A DNA stretch of 64,000 bases from Strongylocentrotus purpuratus (lineage: Eukaryota > Echinodermata > Echinoidea > Camarodonta > Strongylocentrotidae), in contig NW_022145599.1 in the NCBI RefSeq assembly GCF_000002235.5, positions 10,566,838 through 10,630,837 on the forward strand, in the 5' to 3' direction. The position numbers were made by a program, and so were the translations under genes. Below the pieces are notes generated by a model that worked only from the letters and a program-made list of their open reading frames with translations, searched no databases and had not been told where the DNA came from. Positions 1 through 13,019 of the stretch are shown here, one piece after another; position 1 is the stretch's first letter; each line of letters starts with the position of its first letter.

Positions 1-3060
<3,060 letters not shown>

Positions 3061-3349
3061 CCCCTAACCCCTGCTTTTGAATCAAATCAGTTAAGACGGT
3101 GCTTTGCGACGTAGGTGTCGCAGGGATGGAAGTATCCCTAAGAAAGAGGCTTTGGTACGCATAGGATCTAGAACCCTGACAGTTGTCCATACATGTCGAT
3201 TCAGGAGCATAAGGACGATTTTTGAGAAATACCTTGATATCCTGTGTAATTAGCATCAAATTTAATAGCACTTGCATTACTGTGCTAAAAGAATTGTAAG
3301 AGATGAGGCATTAGACTGCTCTGCCACCTCTTGTAAGAAGATGCATTTT

Positions 3350-3596
3350 GAGGGGTTGGTGACACAAAGACGTAACTCCATTTTGGCCATTTTGAGAAAA
3401 AGTGGTGTATGTGTCACTGAGCTCTTGGGTCTTAAGGAGTTAAGTCTATGTTTCACTAGCCATTGACATCAATGGGGTGTTGGGTGGAGTTAAGTCTTTG
3501 TGTTTTCCTGCGAAGCCCACATTTTTCGGAACATTTGAATATCAAATACTCATTTTGGCAAAATATGGAGTTACGTCTTTGTGTCGCTGAACCCTC
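3350..3596. mobile_element. Palindromic MITE in the ECD 3' UTR
   Basis: Ends are inverted repeats of about 30 bp that include GACACAAAGACGTAACTCCA (left, from 3360) and its complement (right, ending near 3585), with GAGGG at the outer edges. Internal partial copies of the motif GGAGTTAAGTCT lie between. It has no coding capacity, so it is a non-autonomous DNA transposon. Confidence 0.7.
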
Positions 3597-3720
3597 GATT
3601 TGTACTCTCTTGGGCCTGTGTATTCAGGGATGCCAAGAACTTGTATGTGACTTAGACAACCAGTGGATTTACTCCATATGTCCTCTATGTCTATCTGAGA
3701 ACTGCATGTACTTACTTTTG

Positions 3721-3726
3721 AATAAA
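3721..3726 (+). promoter_or_regulatory. ECD: Poly(A) signal AATAAA for ECD
   Basis: Canonical hexamer 660 nt after the ECD stop codon, followed by a T-rich region near 3760-3782. It is the only canonical signal I see on this strand in the first kilobase. Confidence 0.5.
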
Positions 3727-3866
3727 TATCCTTCTCCTGGGCAGTACCATACAAATTTAATCTTTTCAATGCCACTTTTTTAAAAATAATCCATGAACCT
3801 GTTGGGCATTTTCTGACTTCTTCAAACAAGAAACAATAGATGTTGGGTGTTAACAATGTCATTTAA

Positions 3867-4192
3867 AGGTATAGACCAGTTTTGGAAACACCCCCTCTCA
3901 AAAAATGAAATGGAAGCTCTTATTACCAATCATGTGAAAGAATATGTTTTGACTACTACGTGATGATTGAAATTTTGCTGGGAAATCGCCTACTATTTGA
4001 TATATTTGGTAAATTATCATATCGATCCGGCCTGGATAAATAACGCGAATGCACTTCAACATTGAACATTTGAGCATATATTTCTGCTCTTTTTGTGAAG
4101 TATTGCCATCTAAACCTCTGAAGGCAATATTGAATGGATAGTTTGCACCAAACACCCTTGAACCGCAATTTTACCACTACCAGTCTATACCT
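3867..4192. mobile_element. 326-bp MITE with TTAA target duplications
   Basis: Terminal inverted repeats AGGTATAGACCAGT (left) and ACCAGTCTATACCT (right, its near complement) are flanked by TTAA at 3863-3866 and 4193-4196. TTAA duplications are typical of piggyBac and Kolobok superfamilies. There is no transposase frame, so it is a non-autonomous copy. Confidence 0.75.
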
Positions 4193-4199
4193 TTAAGTT

Positions 4200-5345
4200 G
4201 TTTTAATACTTGTATTACTCCATTATTTGTGTTAACATCTGTAATTTTAGGGGGATTTGTACCACCATAGGAGCAGAATCCTGTGTGAAAATCAAATTTA
4301 TCTTTCCATTTATAACACTATATGTGACCCACAAAACCACCAAAAAGTTTCTAGAAAAGACTTTAGTTTAGGGTTGATTCTGAAAAAGGAGATTGTCAGC
4401 TTTAAAATGATATATTACTCATCACAATTGGATGTCCCTAACTTAATCAATTAGGGTAACATTAATTTTTAGAAACCTTATCTCATATCCTGCCTTAAGG
4501 CCGCATGCACGCTACTGTTATAGTGCTTTGTACACACGAGCACGCTATCGATTGGCTGCTTAATTCACGCGAGCGAGCCACAGCTTAATGTACAAATTAA
4601 TGTGCAAACTCTGACAAAATATCATATCATTCCAATGAATATATATGGGTATCCAAGATTTTAAACCCTTCTTGTTTCAGTTATTTGATTAACATGACAA
4701 TAAATAATATGCTTATGGTATACATATTAATTGGAATGTATTGATGATGTAAATTTTTTAATAATGATTTTGATGATTCCATATGTCACTACTTCCCAAA
4801 CCCATGAAACATTGGTTATTAAATGAAATAGATACAACAAAAGTTACTGCTTGTACATGGGTGTTTATTCGTCTTCTTCAGACTTTCATTTGGGATAAAT
4901 AAATAATACTTCCAGTATTAAAGGAAATGCATACTTTGTGTAAAAATGCAATCACTGAAAAATATTCAGAGGAAGTACTGATTCTAATAATCATCTGAAT
5001 TTTTGTTTCTTGCCATTCCTGTAATGCTATGATGGATTTTTCAAGTCACTTCTGAAATAATCACAAGCCTGAAATAGTTAGCGCCTTTCACATTTTCTTT
5101 ACGGTTGAAATTAGATTGAACGTTTGGCGCAGAAAGATATTTTTCATGATTTTTTCCCCCTCGAATACATGGTTATGAAGTACATGTTACTTGTACCTTT
5201 AAAAAATGGGAGGCGAATTAGCCTAGATGAGCGCCATAAACTTTAGGTGCATTCAATTCTCCCGAGTTTGCACGATAATTTTAGTTATAAAGCACAGCTT
5301 AGAAGCTATAGGGAAACCATCCATTTAAATCATCCATCTTCTTCG
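4200..5345. other. Intergenic DNA between convergent genes
   Basis: AT-rich sequence between ECD and the - strand gene. The only feature suggested is TTTATT at about 4864-4869 (AATAAA on the - strand), a possible poly(A) signal for the 5346-8929 gene about 480 nt after its stop. No coding sequence or clear repeat is seen. Confidence 0.35.
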
Positions 5346-6770
5346 TCAATTATCTAGGATGGCGTTGGTTGTCTTGTACTGCCACGTCTCGAAACCTCCC
5401 TGTGGTATTTTATTGATGGTGAGACTAGTCACCGTGACTAATGGCTTGGACGTTGTCACTTGCTCCTTTCTGATGATGAATTGTTTAGTACTCCTGTAGC
5501 ATCCGTTCCTGAACTCGGTCACCGTATCGGCATAACCCGATGGCCGCGGGATGGCAGACGGCGGACCCGTTCGCTTCTCCAATCGCACAGAGCTAAATCG
5601 GAGTTTCCTGACGTCGCTGTCACGTTGATTGGTAATCATTGTATGGCCATGAGGGCTGGGATTCTCGGAGTTGTGTTCCAAACACGGCTTGCATTGGACG
5701 TATTCTTGTTCCGTGTTATAAGGCACTTTTAACGGATGATCGGCAAAGAATTTTCCAAGAACATAGTCTTTATCCGTGTCCTGCATTTGAAGTTTCTTGA
5801 ACAACGCTTTCGGAGAAGGTGCAGACCTTCGGCTATATTTTCCCCGCCGGCGCTCCCTCCTCATTTTGTCCAGACTCCAGTTGATGGATAGCTTGTTGGT
5901 GTCGAAAACGATTTTTCCTTGTGGCTTTGAACTGATGGGTCCGGCTGTGACGCGGTGCACAACGTCGATGTATTCCAGATTGGGTGAAAACGTCAGCGAC
6001 CGTTTGGAGTCGGGACGCGTCGAAGTAGGGCGTTCTTGATCCGGGCTAATCCTGTCCTTGTCCTTAAGCAGATGACTGGAAGTCACCAGACAGCTGTGCA
6101 ATGGAGAAGAGCTGTCACCCCTTTTCTCGAGTGCGCTGTTCACCGCATCTTTCCTCATCGTTGGTGTTAGCGAAGGAAGACGGACTGTTTGCGACCGCGA
6201 GCAATAGGACGCACGCACCGCTTGTAGCGAGGATTTGTAACCCGACATTTTGTTAGTTTCCCGCGTGAAATAAACCTCGCTGCATGGTGAAAACTGTTCA
6301 TTGTCTTGCCGACGGCATTGCAAGGGTTTTCCCTCAACGGCCATCCCGTAATCGCCTTTCGGCTTCATTCCAAGCGTGAAGCGATTCCGTAGCACAAGCG
6401 GCAGGCTGTAGTAACTCGACGGGTACTTGACGATATCGTTTCGACGTCCGACCAGCAGCGATTCGTCCTTTCTTTTTTTCAGCATCGTCTCCGTCGGTTG
6501 ACGTGATGGTGTCGGAGAGTTTGGCGGGTTGTTAGGCGTCGCGTGTGTCACATGACTCATAGTCACATTGCTCTCTTTCGGCTCGGTTGACCATGCGAAA
6601 TCGAGAGAGACGTCGGGAGAAAGAGTTGGTTGTTTAATGGGACTTTCGTTCTGTTGGGCCAAGGTATCTAGGCTAACTCTGGATCCTTGATGGTGGTAGA
6701 TAATCTCGCTGAGAGCACTCAAACTTGGAGCGTAGTACGTGAAAGTAATCTTCATAGGTGCACTGCCGTC
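5346..6770 (-). CDS. Unknown gene, terminal exon 3
   Basis: 1425-nt single open frame after the acceptor CTTTCCAG, entered in phase 0 as DGSAPMKITFTYYAPSLSAL. It has a Ser/Pro/Thr-rich middle, the basic MRRERRRGKYSRRSAPSPKA patch, and ends ...TTNAILDN. Its GC content is visibly higher than the flanking DNA, which supports coding. Confidence 0.85.
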   Translation of the reverse strand, partial: DGSAPMKITFTYYAPSLSALSEIIYHHQGSRVSLDTLAQQNESPIKQPTLSPDVSLDFAWSTEPKESNVTMSHVTHATPNNPPNSPTPSRQPTETMLKKRKDESLLVGRRNDIVKYPSSYYSLPLVLRNRFTLGMKPKGDYGMAVEGKPLQCRRQDNEQFSPCSEVYFTRETNKMSGYKSSLQAVRASYCSRSQTVRLPSLTPTMRKDAVNSALEKRGDSSSPLHSCLVTSSHLLKDKDRISPDQERPTSTRPDSKRSLTFSPNLEYIDVVHRVTAGPISSKPQGKIVFDTNKLSINWSLDKMRRERRRGKYSRRSAPSPKALFKKLQMQDTDKDYVLGKFFADHPLKVPYNTEQEYVQCKPCLEHNSENPSPHGHTMITNQRDSDVRKLRFSSVRLEKRTGPPSAIPRPSGYADTVTEFRNGCYRSTKQFIIRKEQVTTSKPLVTVTSLTINKIPQGGFETWQYKTTNAILDN

Positions 6771-8929
6771 CTGGAAAGATATTTAGATGAAAGATTGCCG
6801 ATTGACCTTCTTGTTTGTGATATACATGTACATTGGTCAGATTGATATTCTCAAGATATTCCTAGGAGAGATTTCTGGAGATGAACAGACTGAAAGGACT
6901 AGACCCAGGCCGATCTAAATGCGTCCTCGTTGAAATGGAGTCAAACTGCCTACATTAGGGACAGTATTGCTCTGGTTTGTCGGAAGCAATTCAATTAAAC
7001 AACGAGATCTCAGATCTCGACACTCCATCAGATTTTAGCCATAACAAATCAAGTTCACAAGTTATATTGTCACCTCGTCTGTGCGTCCCTCGAACTTTCA
7101 ACTTCGCAACTGATAAAACTGTAGACCAGTATCGTCTTACGAGTGGCACTTTTAAAAGAAGCCAAGGAGAGTTTTCTCCCTCAGGCCAGCCAGCGATGGT
7201 GCAGGTTTATTTGTGGTCAAAAGATGAATTAACTTGGGAGAAATTAGAGACAAAGAAACAGATATGTTCGATGCGGCTGAAGATAGACTTTTCTCTTGCA
7301 TATTTCTCTTTCTAAAGTTTGATGAATTATGTGAAGAGGCCGAACAACTGAAAAGGTATGGGGGGGGGGGGGGGGGTATCTGCAGGATGAGTACCTTCTT
7401 GTCAGACTTTCCCTGGTGTGTCGCTGTGTCGTTCCCTTGAAAGACTTCTGTGGTAAAAGAGTACAGCTTGCCTTCCTGAACCAGCGAGTAGTACGCGTAG
7501 AAAAGACTGTCGAGTAGGACGCCCTCTGTCACGCGGATGGAGCTGAACTTGCGCCATGCCACGGAGTGGACGAAAGTCCAAAAGTTATCTGAAGAGAGAT
7601 AAAGGGTTTGTTCCATGCATCGAGAACAATATGATCAGTTTTCAAAGTAAATTCTGAAGGAAAAGATTTTATGAGGTCACTTGCTTTTTTTAATGATATT
7701 TTTTGTGTGGATATTATCCAATAGAGATGGCAAAAATGGCAAGGGGTAAGTTCATCGTTTTTGCCGGAAAATGACAGTCCCAACATGCCCTCAGAATTAT
7801 GTTGATCCCCATTTTTTTTCTCCCAAAAGGGGCGTTAGGGCAAATTTGCGACAAAAATTCGAAAATCACCACTTTTTGGCAAAATGGCGAGGATAACCCC
7901 TTTGCCTTTTTTAACTAGCGTTCACCAAGTTTGGAAAAGTGTTAGTTCATCATTTTTCATCATGATATGCCCTTAGAATTATTATGACTCCCGTTTATTA
8001 CCAAGAAGGGCGTTTGGGCAAATAGAAAAAGTATTCGAAAATTGCCACTTTTGCCGAAATAAAGAAAATTTCTCCGTTTTCTCACCATGATAGTCTCAAC
8101 ATGCCTTCAGAATTATGTTGATCCCCATTTGTTTCCCAAAAGGGGCGTTAGGGCAAATTTGCGAAAAATTCGAAAGTCGCCACTTTTTGGAAAAAATGGC
8201 AAGAGGTAGATTTTATCATTTTTGCAAAAAAAAATGACAATTTTCAATTGTCTTTGTTTCCACATCATGAAAGTCCCAAATTGCCCTCAGAATTATTATG
8301 AATCCCGTTTATTACCAAAAAAGGGCGATTGGGCAAATAGGCGAATATTCGAAATTTGCCACTTTTTGGAAAAAAATCATCATCATCATCATTTTTGCCA
8401 AAAATGTAAATTTTCAATCTTCTCCGTTTTCTCATCATGGTAGTCCCAATATCCCCTCAGAAGGAAATGCTTTTAGATTTATCGCCAAGATCGAAGTAGA
8501 TCAATTTTAGATTCCTCAAGAATATCTTACTTTCCGTACATCATATCTTATCATCAATTAATTAGCTTTGAAAATCATCTCCACTCATGATCCGAAGTTA
8601 CCTTCATTGAGTGTCTTGCTCGATTGGAGAACTTGTTGATCAAATCTCTCTCCCCAAATCAACGAAGTAGGCGGGACAACCCCCTCATATTGATCAGCCT
8701 TCAACTGCTTCATATCTTCCTCCAAGTTTCCCGATTGGTAAAGACGATGACTAATGTTGAAAAGCACTCGCTTGGGGCGATACTTCATAAAAACGCGCGT
8801 TTTCTTGAACAAGACATTGTCGGCCTCGGCAGCAGCGCGAACCGCCGAAGCTGCACTTTGCAATCCGGTTATTAAACGTCTCTCTGTATCGTTCGAAATG
8901 GTATGAGGTTTTTGGACTAAATATGCCAT
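5346..8929 (-). CDS. Uncharacterised 648-residue basic protein, three exons
   Basis: Joined from 8602-8929, 7395-7588 and 5346-6770 (phases 1 and 0); the total of 1947 nt includes the TGA at 5346-5348. The start at 8929 has a strong context (AAAATGG). The first 175 residues look globular: a helix-rich exon 1 with KTRVFMKYRPKRVLFNISHR, then DNFWTFVHSVAWRKFSSIRV and LLDSLFYAYYSLVQEG in exon 2. The long third exon is Ser/Thr/Pro/Arg-rich and probably disordered, with a strongly basic patch MRRERRRGKYSRR near residue 475. No signal peptide or membrane segment is seen. I do not recognise the family and assign no function; a chordate or ciliary homologue is possible but unsupported. The gene is convergent with ECD and lies in the same orientation as ANKFN1. 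Confidence 0.82.
7395..7588 (-). CDS. Unknown gene, exon 2
   Basis: Acceptor CTCTTCAG just above 7588; the donor GTACTC at 7394 is non-ideal. The aromatic-rich segments FWTFVHSVAWRKF and SLFYAYYSLVQEGKLYSF suggest a folded core. A run of about 16 G (C in the transcript) lies close below the donor. Confidence 0.75.
7690..8470. repeat. Dimeric tandem repeat filling intron 1 of the unknown gene
   Basis: Diverged units anchored on CAGAATTAT at 7791, 7973 (TTAGAATTAT variant), 8107 and 8287, plus a truncated one near 8456. Two subtypes alternate: A (GTTGATCCCCATTT) and B (CCCGTTTATTACCAA). Alternating spacings of 182, 134 and 180 give a higher-order period of about 315 bp. Confidence 0.75.
8602..8929 (-). 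CDS. Unknown gene, exon 1
   Basis: 328 nt from the ATG at 8929 (MAYLVQKPHTISNDTERR) to a GTAAC donor at 8601-8600, ending in phase 1. It encodes residues 1-109, including an Ala-rich helix and the basic segment FMKYRPKRVLFNISHRLYQS. Confidence 0.8.
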
Positions 8930-9139
8930 TTTAGGCCTATTTTGCCCCCCACCAAATTTATAAAGTTGCTAAGATATTTCCATTCATCGTCTATTACTAT
9001 TTACTATACTATCACGGCTCGCATATTTTTGGAATTTTCTGTTTTCTATCCTTTGCTGAGAATATACTCAGTTTTGCTGTTGGCGGAAAATTTTTGCAGT
9101 GTTGATTGTCCGCTTCAAGCTTCTAGCAAGCTCTAGGTA

Positions 9140-9215
9140 ACAGGTGCGCCTACGTCACAATACAGCGCGCGTAAGTTTGATATCGCGCATATGCAACCAC
9201 GTCATAATGACAATG
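9140..9215 (-). promoter_or_regulatory. Possible CpG-rich promoter element upstream of the unknown gene
   Basis: 210-290 bp upstream of the ATG at 8929, a locally CpG-rich stretch holds ACGTCA half-CRE motifs near 9152 and 9199 and GCGCGC runs. No TATA box is clear. This is a suggestion from composition and motifs only. Confidence 0.25.
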
Positions 9216-9930
9216 CGTGAGATCCCGCCCCCACCCCCCACTCAGCGTTATTTAGGGGATGTTCCCTCCTTTTGAAAACACCCCCTAAGTCCGTTGTGTA
9301 AAGTCAATATGGGCCTGATTTTTATGTACTACGAGCCGGACTTTGGTGCGTGAAAAGTACCCCTTTACCGGACATTATGGGAACACGCATGATATATATC
9401 CCTCCGTTCACGGAGTGGGAGGGGGGGGGGGGTGGGCAGGCGTGAGATGCAGTGCTTAAAAAGAAAGAAAAGGAAAAAAAAAAAGGAAGATAAAAGAGAA
9501 AAGGGAAACAAAAGAAACGGGGGGGGGGGATGAAAGCTAGAGAGGAGAGAGAGAGAGGGGGGGGGGGGAGGTATATATTAGCCTGAGAGAGGAGCCTGAG
9601 TGGGAGCAACAGAGAGAGGGTTGTTGTTGGATGGATTCGTCTCGTCGAGGGAGAAAGAAAGACACGGGTAAACATGTTGCTGTATCGGGTTAGCTGTGCC
9701 AATATTCTTGCTCGATCATCGTGTACTATATCAATGCAGAAGTTCGAAGCCGGTGAGATGTATATTGTCGGTCGGCCGACATGTTTTTTTCCCTGCGAAC
9801 TGTGACTTTTTATCCGCTGTGACGACTTCGAGATTGACTACAACTACAATACTTGTATTTTCTCGAAGTTTCACTTTCCTATAATATCAGCTAAAGAAAT
9901 CGGAGGTTTAAAATTTTCGGCGAAACTAAA
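9216..9930. other. Intergenic DNA with G/A-rich simple sequence
   Basis: Poly-G runs near 9419 and 9517-9527 and an A/G-rich region at 9450-9570. The rest is unremarkable unique-looking sequence with no supported gene on either strand. Confidence 0.4.
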
Positions 9931-9931
9931 T

Positions 9932-10458
9932 TCAAACAAAGATTAAGAGTCAACAACGGTACTACGAATCGTCTTCCTTTCTCTATATTTTGATGAAACG
10001 CCGAAAATACCGCGCTTCGCGCGGGAGGGGAAAACTTAATTTAGACGAGTCGAGAACGGAACAACGAATCGTCTTCTTTCTCTAATAATTTAAGGAAACG
10101 TCAAAGCTTCCGCGCTAAAGGGGGAAACTTTATTCAGACAAGGATTAAGAGTAGAGCACGGTTCAACGAATCGTCTACTTCTCTAATAATTTAATGAAAC
10201 GTCAAAACTTCCGCGCTTCGCGCGGGAGGGGGAGAAACTGAATCAGACAAGGATTAAGAGTCGAGCACGATTCAACGAATTGTGCACTTTCTCTAATAAT
10301 TTAATGAAACGTCAAAGCTTCCGCGCTTTGCGCGGGAGGGGGATAAACTGAATTTAGACAAGGATTAACAGTCAATAATGGTACAGCAAATCGTCTTCTT
10401 TTTATAATAATTTAAGGAAACGTCTAAGCTTCTGGGCTTCGCGCGGGAGTTCACCCCC
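9932..10458. repeat. Five-copy tandem repeat with CCGCGC hairpins
   Basis: About 100-111 bp units, anchored on CGAATCGTCT variants at 9965, 10065, 10167, 10276 and 10387. Each unit contains AATAATTTAATGAAACGTC (or a variant); all but the second copy keep the hairpin core CCGCGCTTCGCGCGG in more or less intact form, and the unit ends in a G-rich tract. Confidence 0.8.
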
Positions 10459-11089
10459 CCCCCCCTAATGAGCAGGCTTCGTGCGCTCTTTAAGTGGTTC
10501 GCTTGCTCACCGGCTGCCCCTTCCTAAAATAAGATCCTAGCTCCGCGCCTGCATTAAAATATATAGCTATGATGCTGACTAAGTTGACGAAATAATTCGT
10601 ATATTTATGTCGTCGAGGAAAATAACCGTTTGTGCATACGCAAGTACTATAGATAATCCATAGGAAAAACAATTTAACCTTCGGCCCCGGGTTTATAGGG
10701 TTAAATTTGTATATATTAGGACATTTAATTTTGTCGGTAATTGGTGGCTAGTTTTGTCGGTAATTGTTGGCCTCTACACCCCCACCCACTAAAAAAGGTC
10801 CAGCGACGCCCCTGCATGTAGCAGCATAAAGAAAGCATGATTTCGAAACTCCTGTTTTGGGGTATTTTCCGAAAATCGCGCCGTTTTACTGTTTTACCTT
10901 CTTCTTTCCTTCATTTTCCTTCCTTTTTTCTCCCCTTTTTTGTCTTCACTTGGCCGTCAAAGGGGGGTGTTTAAACCGCCGAACCCCCCCCCCCCCTAGA
11001 TCCACCTCTGGAGGTATCTCACTTATAGTGTTTTGAACGTCACATCCGGTCTAAAGTGACATCACCTCATATTTCTTTCTTATCATTTT

Positions 11090-11640
11090 CTTTTTTTAAT
11101 AGCCAAGTTTAAACAAATACGAAAATATGCCTAACTGAAAATTTCGAATTGGGCAAAAAAATTCTGATCCCTTGCAGTTTTAGTACAAAATTCATGTTTT
11201 CATCTTTTCATGAAATTTTTCTAAATAGTGACATTTACCCAGGATTGATGAAAAAAAAATTGAAAATATACTCAATTGTTAATTTTCGATTTTAGGTCAA
11301 AATACCAAATGTTAATAACCCCTTGCAGTTTTAGTCAAAAGTTCATGTTTTCCACTTTTCATACAATTCGCCTAAATTACTATTTTTTACATGCTAGGGT
11401 CACGTTAATTCAGGATTGATGAAAATATACCCAATGATAATTTTTTGTATTTTGGGCCCAAAAATGCTGAACCCCTTGCAGTTTTTAACCAAGAAAAAAA
11501 AATCATAATTTTCACTTTTCATGAATTTTGCCCCAATTACTATTTTCGACATGATGAAAATATTTTTTTTGGAAATGAAAATATACATAAATTAAATTTT
11601 CGATTTGGGGCCCCAAAATACTGAACTAACCGGATCTTCT
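11090..11640. repeat. ~152-bp tandem repeat, three to four copies
   Basis: Units anchored on CCTTGCAGTTTT at about 11170, 11321 and 11474 (spacing 151 and 153), each with CACTTTTCAT, a TTACTATTTT motif and ATTTTCGATTT. The last copy runs into unique sequence near 11630. Confidence 0.75.
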
Positions 11641-11799
11641 GCCATACTTACCCCAGTTGTCTTGGGGGTAGTTGTCCTAGTGGTAATTGACCAGGGAGTA
11701 ATTGTCAGGATTGAATTGTCGGAGGGTATAGTCAAGGCGTTAGTCACATATACATACATTTTGGAGTTTATTTTGAAAATGTGGAGCTCAGGAGAACTA

Positions 11800-11854
11800 T
11801 TTCTTTCTCTCTTCCTCTCCTTCTTTCCCCTCCCCCATTCTCTCTCTCTCTGTG

Positions 11855-11911
<57 letters not shown>

Positions 11912-12000
11912 TCCCCATCTCTCTCTCTCTCTCTTCCTCCCATTCCCCTCCCTCTCCCCTTCTTTCTCTCTACCCCTCCTCTCCCTCTCTCTTTGACACC
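11800..12000. repeat. (TC)n microsatellite
   Basis: Pyrimidine-rich tract with an almost uninterrupted TC run of about 45 bp near 11862-11908 and interrupted flanks. Long open frames across it are composition artefacts. Confidence 0.9.
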
Positions 12001-12787
12001 ACTCTGCCTCTCTGGAGATCATTCTTCTTATCTTCTCAACACTAATCACCAATGACTCGGTAAATGTTTATCTTCTAAATGGTTTATCAGTGATTTCTTC
12101 CAATGTGGTATTATAAATAGTAAATCTTCATTCCTATATACAATGTAATTATATACACGAGATATACATCATATTTACATCCATACAGAGAAGAAAATTC
12201 ATGGTGTAAACAGCATAATATACATTATCCTCATGGCTATTACACAAAGAAAGAACCACTCTCTTGGCAGTTTCTAACATATTATAGTTGCATTATTCCT
12301 TTCTGTTCATACTCTCAAATACAGAAGTCTAAAATAAATATATAAAAGTGGATTCTACGATCTTATTCTTTCCCAGAACGAGAAAAACAATTCAGATATT
12401 GAACTCAACAAAGCTGAAGGTATATAGGGATTTTCACACACTGAGATAAAGAGAACAAACAAAGACTTGTGTTCAGACTGTTCACATAATTCTATATTGG
12501 TCTCATATTAACTGACCATCAATGTGAACACAAGTACATGTAGCAAGGCTGACACGCTTTAACCTAATCACATGTACACTTTCTAAAAATATAAAAGTTC
12601 ATCTTTTCATATCGGTTCCTTCAAAATTCACACAGTGACAATCTTGTCATCACTGTATCCTTACGACCAGTTCAGACCCTTACCGATAATTATAAACTGT
12701 AAACTATATGCGTACACCATATTATACTAATAAGGATTGTGATTGAAGTGGGCAGACCTCACCATTTTTTCACAACACAAACGTTTT

Positions 12788-12997
12788 TGCCTCGTTCAGA
12801 TATGACATGGCAAACCATGTTTTTTTAATGATGCTGTAAAATGTATTATTTCATATTTTCTGAATCTGAAAACACAGAGCTTAGTGAATATGCTCAAGTC
12901 CTTTGTTGCACGCAGTTGCCATTAATTTTAAACGTTTTAAAAACGTGGTAGATTTTTCACTGCAGAGGTTAACCGTGCCATATCTGAACTAGATGGA
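12788..12997. mobile_element. Short inverted-repeat element, copy 1
   Basis: Left end GCCTCGTTCAGATATGACA and an inverted right end around CCATATCTGAACTAGATGG near 12975. The internal motif CACAGAGCTTAGTGAATATG also occurs, diverged, at 18817-18915. It is non-coding and most likely a MITE. Confidence 0.5.
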
Positions 12998-13019
12998 ATT
13001 TTGACTGCGCGCAGTCGAA

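Larger units (their letters stand above)
3061..3745 (+). other. ECD: ECD 3' UTR (inferred)
   Basis: Runs from the stop codon to the poly(A) signal AATAAA at 3721-3726, the first one downstream. It includes a palindromic transposon at 3350-3596. The transcript end is inferred from the signal only. Confidence 0.45.

Noticed and set aside
5460-6039. + strand frames opposite the 648-residue gene
   Set aside because: They lie wholly inside its large GC-rich third exon and are antisense shadows.
11592-12055. Overlapping Ser/Leu- and Arg/Glu-rich frames
   Set aside because: Both strands of a (TC)n microsatellite read open in several frames; not coding.
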